DNA of 33,500 bases, from NCBI GenBank assembly GCA_035641235.1, contig DASQUP010000276.1:1-33500 (forward strand), in the 5' to 3' direction. Position 1 is the stretch's first letter; every line of letters starts with the position of its first letter. Made by a program: the position numbers and the translations under genes. The notes below the pieces were generated by a model. It was given only the letters and a program-made list of their open reading frames with translations, searched no databases and was not told where the DNA came from. Positions 7,084 through 13,796 of the stretch are shown in pieces. The stretch comes from DASQUP01 sp035641235 (GTDB lineage: Bacteria > Actinomycetota > CADDZG01 > WHSQ01).

Positions 7084-7940
7084 GTCATCCCGATAAGCTG
7101 TTCGACGCGCCGGCGCTCTTCCGGTCCGAACCAGGACTCGGTGCCGGCAAGCGAATTCACTCGCGCATGCTCAGTCTTCGAGGTCGCCGGGATCGCGACG
7201 TGGATGCGCGTGTCGGACAGGCACCACTTCAACAGTGCTTGCGCCCAGTCGTCCACGCCCAGGGCGCGCACCTCCGAAACGGCCGGGGGGTGCCTCGTCA
7301 GCGAACCTGCACCAAGCGGTCTCATCGCGATTACCCCGAGTCCGAGCTCCTCCGCAAGCGGCAGTATCCGGCGCTCCGCCTCACGTTCGGCCGGGTTATA
7401 TGGAATCTGGATCGCCCCTATTCGCCCGGACTTCATCACTTCTTCGAGTTCCCCAAAGGCGAACGCGCTGTAGTGGGTTGCGCCGAGGATACCGATGCGT
7501 CCCGCGTCGCGCTCCGCCTCCATCCATTTGAGATGGTCGTCCCACGCAACAAGGTTGTGAACCTGTTCGACTTCCACTCGCCCTCCATAGAAGCCGAGCT
7601 GCGCATCGAACTGCCTGCGGCCCTCGGCAACGGATGGAGTCCAAATCTTCGTCGCAACGATCGCATCGTCCCGTAGCCCATCAAGTGCGCGTCCGAGAAT
7701 GCGCTCCGCTCGCCCATACATAGGCGACGAGTCGACAAAGGTAGTGCCGTGTTCGAACGCAACTTCCACGACCGACGATGCACCGTCTTGACGGTCGTCG
7801 GATACGTCGAAGACCTGCCATGTCCCGAGTCCAACGACCGGGACGACAAGTCCCTGCGAAAACACTTGTTGCGCCGTTTTATCCGGGCGATGGGCGCGCA
7901 ACAAGTGTCTTCGGTCCCCAAATGCCCTTTTCTCCACCAT
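7080..7940 (-). CDS. Aldo/keto reductase with an unusual 19-codon N-terminal insert
   Basis: The protein has 286 residues. The catalytic residues are present: Asp and Tyr in FVDSSPMYGRAE, Lys in VATKIW, His in VEQVHNLVAW. It is the first gene of a two-gene aldo/keto reductase operon. The N-terminus starts MVEKRAFGD, as expected for the family, and GLVVPVVGLGTWQVFD is the expected next strand. Codons 10-28 between them are extra and coincide exactly with a 57-bp palindrome. A GTG at 7865 is an alternative start, but it would lose the family-like MVEKRAFG. The ATG at 7940 has AAGGGAG just upstream, at short spacing. Confidence 0.92.
   Translation of the reverse strand: MVEKRAFGDRRHLLRAHRPDKTAQQVFSQGLVVPVVGLGTWQVFDVSDDRQDGASSVVEVAFEHGTTFVDSSPMYGRAERILGRALDGLRDDAIVATKIWTPSVAEGRRQFDAQLGFYGGRVEVEQVHNLVAWDDHLKWMEAERDAGRIGILGATHYSAFAFGELEEVMKSGRIGAIQIPYNPAEREAERRILPLAEELGLGVIAMRPLGAGSLTRHPPAVSEVRALGVDDWAQALLKWCLSDTRIHVAIPATSKTEHARVNSLAGTESWFGPEERRRVEQLIGMT
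7857..7913. repeat. 57-bp palindromic element inside the aldo/keto reductase gene
   Basis: On the plus strand CGAAAACACTTGTTGCGC (7857-7874) is the inverted repeat of GCGCAACAAGTGTCTTCG (7896-7913). It matches at 17 of 18 positions, with a 21-nt centre. The element spans exactly codons 10-28 of the minus-strand gene. Removing it restores a normal family N-terminus (FGD joined to QGLVVPVVGLG). No second copy is in this window. Confidence 0.75.
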
Positions 7941-7978
7941 CGCTCCCTTGTTCGAATTGATGCGAGAGTAATAGAGAT

Positions 7979-8731
7979 ATGCGCGCGGACCGCTTGCAGT
8001 TACTCACGGAGTCGTTTCCCGGGAGACCGTCGTTCGACACCGCAGTGTCGCGCGCAGTGATGCTCCAGGTTGCCGCCGGAAAACTTCCGGCGACCCTGCG
8101 CATGTACCGGCCGGATCGGATCGTTGCGTTTGGCGGCGCCGACGTGCGGGCGCCCGGTTTCTCGGATGCCGTGACCGCGGCACGCGAACGTGGCTACCAC
8201 TCGGTCCAACGCCTTGCCGGCGGCCGCGCCGCTGTCTTTCACGAGGGCACGATTGCTTTTGCCCGTGCCGTTCCCGATTCGGACCCCACCGCGAGAACCT
8301 TCGCACGGTTCGAAGAGATGTCGGGCATTCTCGCGGATGCACTCCGTCGCCTCGGCGTGGACGCCCGCGTCGGAGAGGTTCCGGGGGAGTACTGTCCGGG
8401 CGACTACAGCGTGAACGCCGGAGGCCGTACGAAGCTGGTGGGAATCGGCCAGCGGATCGTGTCACGCGCCTCCCACGTCGGTGGGGTGATCGTTGCAACA
8501 GGAAGCGCCGATGTGCGCGATGTCCTGGTGCCGGTCTACGACGCGCTCGAACTGGATTGGGACCCGGCAACTACCGGAAGCGTCGGCGACGAAGTTTCCG
8601 CCACCTGGGAAGGGGTCCGCGACGCCGTTATCGGTGAGTTCTCAGAACGGTTCGAGCTCGCAAACGGACAATTGGATGACGAAACAATCACTCTCGCCGA
8701 GAAACTCGCGAGCGAACACGAGGTGGGATGA
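7979..8731 (+). CDS. Lipoate-protein ligase A family protein
   Basis: This is a 250-residue protein of the BPL_LplA_LipB fold that attaches lipoate or octanoate to acyl-carrier or E2 domains. The signature RLAGGRAAVFHEGTI (around residues 77-91) is the R-x2-GG-x-V/A-x-H motif. Lys152 in TKLVGIGQR is at the position of the conserved catalytic Lys. PGEYCPGDYSVN is typical of the actinobacterial branch. Whether it uses free lipoate, octanoyl-ACP or another acid is not readable. It is divergent from the aldo/keto reductase operon across a 38-nt gap and overlaps tenA by 4 nt (ATGA), so it is the first gene of a two-gene operon. Confidence 0.9.
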   Translation: MRADRLQLLTESFPGRPSFDTAVSRAVMLQVAAGKLPATLRMYRPDRIVAFGGADVRAPGFSDAVTAARERGYHSVQRLAGGRAAVFHEGTIAFARAVPDSDPTARTFARFEEMSGILADALRRLGVDARVGEVPGEYCPGDYSVNAGGRTKLVGIGQRIVSRASHVGGVIVATGSADVRDVLVPVYDALELDWDPATTGSVGDEVSATWEGVRDAVIGEFSERFELANGQLDDETITLAEKLASEHEVG

Positions 8732-9414
8732 CAATGAGCATTGTTAGGGGGGACGGATTCGCTGCGCAGCTCTGGGGCTCGATCGAAGAAATCTATAAAC
8801 AGATCCTCGAGCACCCCTTCATCGATGGGCTGACGTCGGGAGAGCTCGACCGCGACGCCTTTCGTTTTTACGTGATCCAGGACGCGCTCTACCTGCGTGA
8901 CTACGCGCGGGCGCTGGCCGTATGCGGAGCGAAGTCTCCACAGGAAGCCGACATCCGGATGTTCTGTGAACATGCGGCCGGGGCCATCGCGGTGGAGCGC
9001 GAACTTCACGAAGGTTTTTTCGCGGACTTCGGGGTCACTGAGGCCGATGTCGCCGCCACTGAGATGGCCCCCACGAACCTGGCCTACACCGGCTACCTGC
9101 TGGCGTCCGTCTACGGCCGGCCGTTCGAAGAAGCTCTCGGAGCCGTCCTTCCCTGCTACTGGATTTACTGGGAGGTGGGGGCGGCCCTGATCGAACGCGG
9201 CTCCCCCGACCCGCTGTACCGGCGATGGATCGACACCTATGGGGGCGAGGACTTTGCCCAGGTCGTGCGGGCCGTCCTCGCCGTGGCGGACAGGATCGGC
9301 GACGAACTGGACGCGTCGGCCAAGCGGCGCGTCGAGCAGCGTTTCGTCACCACCAGCCGCTACGAGTGGATGTTCTGGGATATGGGCTACCGGCAGGAGC
9401 GCTGGCCCGTCTGA
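8728..9414 (+). CDS. tenA: TenA family thiaminase II / aminopyrimidine aminohydrolase
   Basis: This is a 228-residue all-helical TenA protein. The family salvages thiamin by hydrolysing aminomethyl-pyrimidine breakdown products. Visible motifs are HPFIDGLTSGELDRDAFRFYVIQDALYLRDYARAL in the N-terminal half, Cys143 in LPCYWIYWEVG (the TenA catalytic Cys position), and a C-terminal YEWMFWDMGYR with the conserved Glu. The start ATG overlaps the stop of the lipoate-ligase-like gene (ATGA, 8728-8731); a second ATG lies two codons in. Other thiamin genes are not in the window, so the pairing with a lipoate-ligase homologue is the only context clue. Confidence 0.93.
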   Translation: MTMSIVRGDGFAAQLWGSIEEIYKQILEHPFIDGLTSGELDRDAFRFYVIQDALYLRDYARALAVCGAKSPQEADIRMFCEHAAGAIAVERELHEGFFADFGVTEADVAATEMAPTNLAYTGYLLASVYGRPFEEALGAVLPCYWIYWEVGAALIERGSPDPLYRRWIDTYGGEDFAQVVRAVLAVADRIGDELDASAKRRVEQRFVTTSRYEWMFWDMGYRQERWPV

Positions 9415-9457
9415 CTCGGCGGTTTTCGGGCTAAGGGAACCGTAAGGGTGGCCTGCC

Positions 9458-9652
9458 ATGATCCGCGGCATGGTCACTTTTGTGTTGCGCGTATGGATAC
9501 CAGGGGAGCCCGATGAGCCCGACGCAAGCGACGGCCTCAAGGGAACGGTGGAGCACATCGACAGCGGTGATGTAAGGGTCTTCGCCAGCGAATCGGCTCT
9601 GCTCACTTTCGTCCGGGAGCACCTCAGCCGGACGCCTTCGGCCTCCCCGTAG
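9458..9652 (+). CDS. Small conserved-looking hypothetical protein (64 residues)
   Basis: The protein resembles small actinobacterial proteins of the pattern F-LRVW-P, then GTVEHI-SG, then F-S---LL-FVREHL (as I recall; no name known). Here these read TFVLRVWIPGEP, LKGTVEHIDSGDVRVFASES and ALLTFVREHLS. The start could be the ATG at 9458 or, closer to the conserved part, the one at 9470. GTAAGGGTGG lies upstream of both. It has no membrane segment or signal peptide. Confidence 0.55.
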   Translation: MIRGMVTFVLRVWIPGEPDEPDASDGLKGTVEHIDSGDVRVFASESALLTFVREHLSRTPSASP

Positions 9653-9716
9653 AGCGCCGGCGCGCCGAAAGTTCTCACGGCGGAACAATCCGCCCGGTTC
9701 GGCGCGCCCGCGTCCC

Positions 9717-9759
9717 CAAATGGCAACCAGGCACCTTATATGGGGTTTAATGCCATCTG
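9717..9759. repeat. Palindromic repeat, AAATGGCA/TGCCATTT family, copy 2 (degenerate)
   Basis: CAAATGGCA (9717-9725) pairs with TGCCATCTG (9751-9759), eight of nine positions. An inner ACC/GGT adds three pairs. The right half GGTTTAATGCCATCT is close to GGTTAATTGCCATTT of the copy at 21103-21146. It lies directly upstream of the csoR promoter. Confidence 0.55.
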
Positions 9760-9764
9760 CGCCG

Positions 9765-9792
9765 TTGACACCATACCCCCCTAGGGTATAGA
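9765..9792 (+). promoter_or_regulatory. Sigma-70-type promoter of csoR (and probably the nuo-like operon)
   Basis: A consensus -35 TTGACA (9765-9770) and a -10 TATAGA (9787-9792) are separated by 16 nt. The CsoR-like operator occupies the spacer and touches the -10, as expected for a repressor that blocks RNA polymerase. Confidence 0.75.
9773..9789. promoter_or_regulatory. Candidate CsoR operator
   Basis: ATACCC (9773-9778) and GGGTAT (9784-9789) form a 17-bp dyad with a 5-nt C-rich centre. This matches the GC-rich TACCC...GGGTA palindromes bound by CsoR repressors. It sits inside the promoter directly upstream of csoR. Confidence 0.75.
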
Positions 9793-9837
9793 CTCAGCGC
9801 TAGTTCGAGAATCGGCGGATGGATCCAGGAGAAAGAC

Positions 9838-10110
9838 ATGCGCGGCTACTACGAGGACAAGGACGAGCTGCTGGCGCGCCTCCGAAAGGTCGAGGGGCAG
9901 GTCCGAGGCTTGCAGAGGATGATCGAAAGGGACGAGTACTGCATCGATATCCTCACTCAGATAACGGCCGCCAGCAATGCGATGAAAAAGGTCGCTGTTG
10001 CCTTGCTCGATGACCACATCCGGAACTGCATTGTTGATGCCCGGTCGGGGGAGCAACCAGACCTAGTCGCGGAGGCCACGGCTGCGATCGAACGTCTCGT
10101 CAAGTCGTAA
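9838..10110 (+). CDS. csoR: CsoR family copper-sensing transcriptional repressor
   Basis: The 90-residue all-helical repressor shows the family start LLARLRKVEGQVRGLQRMIE. The Cu(I) ligand set appears as Cys35, His60 and Cys64 (DEYCIDIL, DDHIRNC), the spacing of copper-type CsoR (C36/H61/C65 in M. tuberculosis numbering). The related RcnR and FrmR types have different ligands. CsoR releases its operator on binding Cu(I). The operator-like dyad upstream suggests autoregulation. Unusually, no copper P-type ATPase follows; a YHS protein and a nuo-like cluster do. Other thiol-sensing CsoR-like functions (CstR) remain possible, but these lack the His. Confidence 0.95.
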   Translation: MRGYYEDKDELLARLRKVEGQVRGLQRMIERDEYCIDILTQITAASNAMKKVAVALLDDHIRNCIVDARSGEQPDLVAEATAAIERLVKS

Positions 10111-10154
10111 ATCAAGTCGAAGGTTCGCGAAGTCAACGATGGGGAGGTAGAGCG

Positions 10155-10298
10155 ATGGCAGCAAAAGACCCGGTGTGCGGAATGGTGGTTGAGGAGTCCG
10201 ACGCTGCGGCGACCGTGGAACACAACGGCCAGACCTACTACTTCTGCAGCAAGGACTGCGCCGAAACCTTCCAAGAGGATCCCGAGGACTACCTCTAA
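10155..10298 (+). CDS. YHS domain protein, 47 residues
   Basis: This small gene begins at the ATG at 10155, preceded by GGGGAGGTAGAG. The protein consists of one YHS domain: KDPVCGMVVEE, then TYYFCSKDCAETFQEDPEDYL. The Cys pattern C-G-M ... F-C-S-x-x-C is typical of the metal-binding YHS modules found in copper P-type ATPases and as stand-alone proteins near them. It probably binds or delivers Cu or a similar metal. It lies 44 nt after csoR and 6 nt before nuoA with no terminator on either side, so all three are likely on one transcript. Confidence 0.92.
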   Translation: MAAKDPVCGMVVEESDAAATVEHNGQTYYFCSKDCAETFQEDPEDYL

Positions 10299-10304
10299 GC
10301 TCTG

Positions 10305-10658
10305 GTGGCTGCACTTGGAGCAGCGCTGACGGTTTTTGTTGCCGGCGTCGCCGGCTGGTTGATCGTGCGCTGGCTGGGCGATCGGCTCGATCCGATCGCC
10401 ACCACGGCCCCGGAGCGAGTTCCCTATGCAGGTGGCCACGCTCCCGCCGTGCACGCGTGGTCTCGCTACCACATTCGCTACTACGCGATGGCGCTGCTGT
10501 TCTTGGCTTTCGATATGGAGATGGTGTTCATGTATCCGTGGGCGGTTGTCTTCCTCCGTGAGGGTGTCGTCGCACTGATAGAGATGCTGATGTTCATCAC
10601 GATCCTTCTTCTCGGAGTGCTGTATGCGTGGAAGGAGAAAGCACTCCGGTGGGCCTGA
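10305..10658 (+). CDS. nuoA: NADH-quinone oxidoreductase subunit A-like protein
   Basis: The 117-residue protein has three TM helices. The family signature RYYAMALLFLAFDMEMVFMYPWAVV is present, with both conserved acids of the FD-E motif. The start is a GTG six nt after the YHS stop; the first helix begins almost at once. In complex I, NuoA helps close the quinone chamber at the junction between membrane arm and peripheral arm. Here it opens a cluster that lacks most of the peripheral arm. The stop is overlapped by the next gene. Confidence 0.93.
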   Translation: MAALGAALTVFVAGVAGWLIVRWLGDRLDPIATTAPERVPYAGGHAPAVHAWSRYHIRYYAMALLFLAFDMEMVFMYPWAVVFLREGVVALIEMLMFITILLLGVLYAWKEKALRWA

Positions 10659-11944
10659 CATCCGTTATTCGGCGCGCCGCGAGCCGCGCCGCCGTTCGTG
10701 TCTATCCGATCGCTGGTAGGGACATGCGCGAAAGGTTGCAGGATCTCCGGCTGGAGCCCTCGCTTCGTTTCGTTCTCACACCACGCGCCGCGAACGTGCT
10801 TCTCGTAGCCGGCCATGTCCGCCGAGAGCTCACCGACGCACTGGTCGCAGTGCACGAGGCCCTGAGCCATCCGCGCGCCGTAGTCCTGTGGAACGGCGGT
10901 CCAGAATTGACGGAGGTATTTCCCGACGCAGTCACCGTTGATGACGATCCCGTCGGAACGCTCAGCCACGTGCATGCCGATCTCATTGCAGGCGTTCGGT
11001 CCTCCTCGCAGCCTCTCAAACCCGACGTCGATCCCGCGCCGTGGAGGGGAGTTGGGCCCTACGGACAAGGCGGGAGCGGGATGACCGGCGGAGTGCCGTA
11101 TGGGCGCCCGCTGGCCGATCGGGCTCCGGATCGAGACGGGCTGACCCTCGATCAACTTTCCTTCATGGTCGGCCCGTTCTGGCATCCCTTTCCGCCGGGC
11201 CTCGTTTTTGAGATGGACATGCAGGGTGATGTCATCCACAGGGTCGCCCTCCCGGCCGAGTCGTACATCCCGAACGGCTCGCCTGCTCACCCCAGTGACC
11301 TGTGGGTCCGTGCTCTAAGGGAGCCGGTAACTCTCGCGGAGTTCGAGGTTGCCAGGGCTCGAAGTCATCTCCGGAGGCTGGCAGAAGCGGTTGCACTTCA
11401 CGGTCTCGACGCGTATGCGCGGAGAATCCTTCGGTTGGCAATAGAGGTAACTCCTCAAATGGCCGAGCAAGTTGGAGCCCTTGAGGGCCCCCTTCGGCGG
11501 TCGGGTTTCCTCGGCTGGGCCACGTCCGGTGTGGGGGAGATCTCTGGCGACTTGATCGCGGGGATGGGCCTCGGTCCCAACGCCAGGGCCGCGGGGATCG
11601 ACGAGGATCTCCGCACGGGCGACCCCGCTTACAGGTCGGTGGGTTTCGAGCCCATCCTCGACGGCGGATCCGACGTTGCGGCGCGGTGGCGAGTCCGCCT
11701 CGCTGAGGCCGTCCAATCGCTTCGCCTCGCGGACCGAGCTGGGGGCCTGGCAATTGAGCCCTTCGGACGAGTCGAGTCGCCGCGCGGACGACTCGAGCGC
11801 GGCTCGGCCCCGACGTCGCGTCTGATGTACGCCTTGCCCCAGATGATCGAGGGCCTCGAATGGGGCGATGCGGTGGCTACAATCGTCAGCCTCGATCTCG
11901 ACCTGGACGACCTTCGCGCCCACGCCCCGGAGCTGGTTCCGTGA
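10649..11944 (+). CDS. Fused NuoB/NuoD-like protein with no cysteines
   Basis: The protein has 431 residues from the GTG at 10649, overlapping nuoA. The N-terminal part (about 30-110) follows NuoB: LTPRAANVLLVAGHVRRELTDALV matches the NuoB R-G-(N)-P-R-x-ADVLLVAG region. At the next NuoB step, where the Cys-Cys motif for cluster N2 should lie, it reads VVLWNGGPEL. The C-terminal part (about 165-430) follows NuoD/hydrogenase large subunit: SFMVGPFWHPFPPGLVFEMDMQGDVI, later FGRVESPRGRLE, then IEGLEWGDAVATIVSLDLDLDDL. The protein contains no cysteine at all, so neither an N2 cluster nor a NiFe site is possible. The IGYLHRGIE-like NuoD motif is also missing. It probably acts as a structural cap on the membrane arm or binds another partner; that role is inference. 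Confidence 0.85.
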   Translation: MGLTSVIRRAASRAAVRVYPIAGRDMRERLQDLRLEPSLRFVLTPRAANVLLVAGHVRRELTDALVAVHEALSHPRAVVLWNGGPELTEVFPDAVTVDDDPVGTLSHVHADLIAGVRSSSQPLKPDVDPAPWRGVGPYGQGGSGMTGGVPYGRPLADRAPDRDGLTLDQLSFMVGPFWHPFPPGLVFEMDMQGDVIHRVALPAESYIPNGSPAHPSDLWVRALREPVTLAEFEVARARSHLRRLAEAVALHGLDAYARRILRLAIEVTPQMAEQVGALEGPLRRSGFLGWATSGVGEISGDLIAGMGLGPNARAAGIDEDLRTGDPAYRSVGFEPILDGGSDVAARWRVRLAEAVQSLRLADRAGGLAIEPFGRVESPRGRLERGSAPTSRLMYALPQMIEGLEWGDAVATIVSLDLDLDDLRAHAPELVP

Positions 11945-12867
11945 GCGGGTTCCTTCAACCCCCCATGGCGGTTCTGTTCGTCGGAGTGGTTCTAGCCCTC
12001 GGCGTGTACGCGGTTGGTGTCATCGATCGCATCGTTGCCCGCGCAGTCTCGGGCGAAGGCGGCTCGGCCGGTTTCGGCGCGCCGCTCCGGGATGTGTGTT
12101 TGCTTTTGATTCAGCGTCGGGTCGATACCGAACGACCCGACGCCCAAGCGTGGGCTCTTGCCCCCGCGCTTCTTGCGGGGCTCGCTGCGGTGGGTATCGC
12201 CGTCGTTCCGTTCGACGCGGACCTAGCGGCAGCCGACATCGAATCGGGCTTTGTCCTATTCGCCGCCGCGGTTGCCTTTGTAATGGTTGCCGTCTATCTG
12301 CACGGGTGGTCTGCCAACTCTACGTTTTCGCTCGTCGGTGGCTATCGGTTCATCGCGGCTGCCCTCTCCTATCAGATCCCCTTTCTGCTTGCGCTGTTGG
12401 GAACGGCCCTCCCGGCCGAATCACTTTCCGTCGGAGAGATCGTGCGTTCGCAGGAAGGGCTGTGGAACGTGATTCGCCAGCCGTTGGGTCTTCCTCTTTA
12501 TCTAGTGGTGGCGGCCGGAGTGTCGTTCTGGGGCCCCCTGAACTTTCCCGACGCGCCCGACCTGGGCGGCGGAACGACCTTGGAGGTGTCGGGCCCGTCC
12601 CGCCTTCTGTGGTCGGTAGCGCGCGCCGCAATGCTCGTTGCGGTTGCAGTGATGGGTGCCGCTGCATTCTTGGGTGGGTGGCTGGGGCCTCTCCTGCCCG
12701 GTCCGCTGTGGATGTCATTGAAGAGCCTTCTGCTTCTCGCCGTGCTGATGGTCGTCCGGCACTTGATCGTGCGCGTTCGGCTGGAACGGTTCGTAGTTGT
12801 CGCATGGACCGTGCTGATACCCCTTGCACTCGTCGACGTGTTCCTCACCGGAGTGCTGATCTTGTGA
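11941..12867 (+). CDS. nuoH: NADH-quinone oxidoreductase subunit H-like protein
   Basis: The 308-residue protein has about eight TM helices. It starts with GTG inside the preceding stop (GTGA overlap). Family similarity is visible in the early TM plus LRDVCLLLIQRR loop, SLVGGYRFIAAALSYQIPFLLALLG (the G-x-R-x-xAQxISYE region), and the C-terminal RHLIVRVRLERFVVVAW segment. The acidic quinone-site loop of ordinary NuoH (FDLPEAE-EL-AG---EYSG) is reduced here to LNFPDAPDLGGGTTLEVSGPSRLLW and has lost several acids. This fits loss or change of quinone chemistry while the membrane arm is retained. Confidence 0.9.
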   Translation: MSGFLQPPMAVLFVGVVLALGVYAVGVIDRIVARAVSGEGGSAGFGAPLRDVCLLLIQRRVDTERPDAQAWALAPALLAGLAAVGIAVVPFDADLAAADIESGFVLFAAAVAFVMVAVYLHGWSANSTFSLVGGYRFIAAALSYQIPFLLALLGTALPAESLSVGEIVRSQEGLWNVIRQPLGLPLYLVVAAGVSFWGPLNFPDAPDLGGGTTLEVSGPSRLLWSVARAAMLVAVAVMGAAAFLGGWLGPLLPGPLWMSLKSLLLLAVLMVVRHLIVRVRLERFVVVAWTVLIPLALVDVFLTGVLIL

Positions 12868-13487
12868 AGACGTCGCTCATTGTGGATGTGCTTTTCTGGA
12901 TGTTCGCGGCCGGCAGCATCGTCGCCGGGTGGCTGGTGTTCAGGACGGATTCGATGGTGCGCGCCGCGTACTGGTTGCTGGCGTCGTTCGTCGGCGTTGG
13001 AGCAATCCTCGTGTTGCTCGCCGCAGAGTTCCTGGGTCTCGTACTGATCCTAATGATGGCGGGGGAGATGACGATCATGGCCGTCTTCATGGTCATGTTC
13101 ATGATGAATCCTGCCGGCCTGAATCCGATGCAGATGGTCCATCAACACCGCGTTTCGATCACCGGTGGCGTGATTGCGTTCGTCGCGCTTGCGGCTGCCG
13201 GTATCTTCGCCTCCTTTCCCGACCGCCCGGCCTCGACCACCGGCGACACCACGGCGGAGCTTGGCATCGAGTTACTCGGTGACTCCATGCTCGTATTCCA
13301 AACGGCGGGTGTGGCGCTGTTGACAACGATGATCGGTGCGATCGTGCTGGCCAGCCGCAGCGGGCGGTTCGGGGACGCGCAGGAAGGATCCAGTCCTCCC
13401 GAGCTTCATCTCGAGGGAGTTCTTCAACAGGCGGAGCGCCACACCCCAGCAGCGCCAGCGCCCGAGGAAGAGGAGCACCACCATTGA
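12864..13487 (+). CDS. nuoJ: NADH-quinone oxidoreductase subunit J-like protein
   Basis: The 207-residue protein has five TM helices. It starts with GTG overlapping the nuoH stop (GTGA). The central helix reads EFLGLVLILMMAGEMTIMAVFMVMF, where ordinary NuoJ has a Y-x-GAIMVL-like helix; here an acidic Glu sits in the membrane. MNPAGLNPMQMVHQHR follows. The C-terminus is a hydrophilic tail ending in an acidic-histidine stretch (EEEEHHH), which could bind metal; that is inference. NuoJ normally carries the flexible pi-bulge helix that links quinone chemistry to pumping. Confidence 0.92.
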   Translation: MKTSLIVDVLFWMFAAGSIVAGWLVFRTDSMVRAAYWLLASFVGVGAILVLLAAEFLGLVLILMMAGEMTIMAVFMVMFMMNPAGLNPMQMVHQHRVSITGGVIAFVALAAAGIFASFPDRPASTTGDTTAELGIELLGDSMLVFQTAGVALLTTMIGAIVLASRSGRFGDAQEGSSPPELHLEGVLQQAERHTPAAPAPEEEEHHH

Positions 13488-13789
13488 ACCTTGACGCGCT
13501 TCTCGTGGTTGCCGCGGCGCTGTTCGGTATCGGGCTTTACGGCGCCCTGAGCCAGCAGTCCTTCGTCATGTTGATGATGGGACTCGAATTGATGATCAAC
13601 GCGGCGATCCTTGCTGCGGTGTCGCTGTGGGCCTACTCGGCGGGGGGCAATCCCAAGGGTCAGCTCCTGGCCATCGTCTTCATGACGGTGATGGCGGTCG
13701 AACTGGCGCTGGGGTTTGCATTAATCACCAACGTCTACCGCATCCGCAAGGCCGACATGACCGAGAAGCTCAAGAAGTTGAAGGGCTAA
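13484..13789 (+). CDS. nuoK: NADH-quinone oxidoreductase subunit K-like protein
   Basis: The 101-residue protein is MnhC/NuoK-like with three TM helices. The two key membrane glutamates of NuoK are both kept: Glu35 in MMGLELMINAAILA and Glu73 in TVMAVELALGFALI. The proton path therefore looks functional. The start is TTG at 13484, overlapping the nuoJ stop (TTGA). The tail is basic (EKLKKLKG). Confidence 0.95.
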   Translation: MNLDALLVVAAALFGIGLYGALSQQSFVMLMMGLELMINAAILAAVSLWAYSAGGNPKGQLLAIVFMTVMAVELALGFALITNVYRIRKADMTEKLKKLKG

Positions 13790-13796
13790 CTCAGGA

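Noticed and set aside
6412..7676. Long plus-strand open frames opposite the aldo/keto reductases
   Set aside because: Both aldo/keto reductases have complete catalytic motifs on the minus strand. The plus-strand frames have shadow-like composition.
7080..7865. Short start (GTG at 7865) for the second aldo/keto reductase, with the palindrome as an operator
   Set aside because: The upstream in-frame residues MVEKRAFG match the family N-terminus, and the extra residues coincide exactly with the 57-bp palindrome. The longer start is favoured, though not proven.
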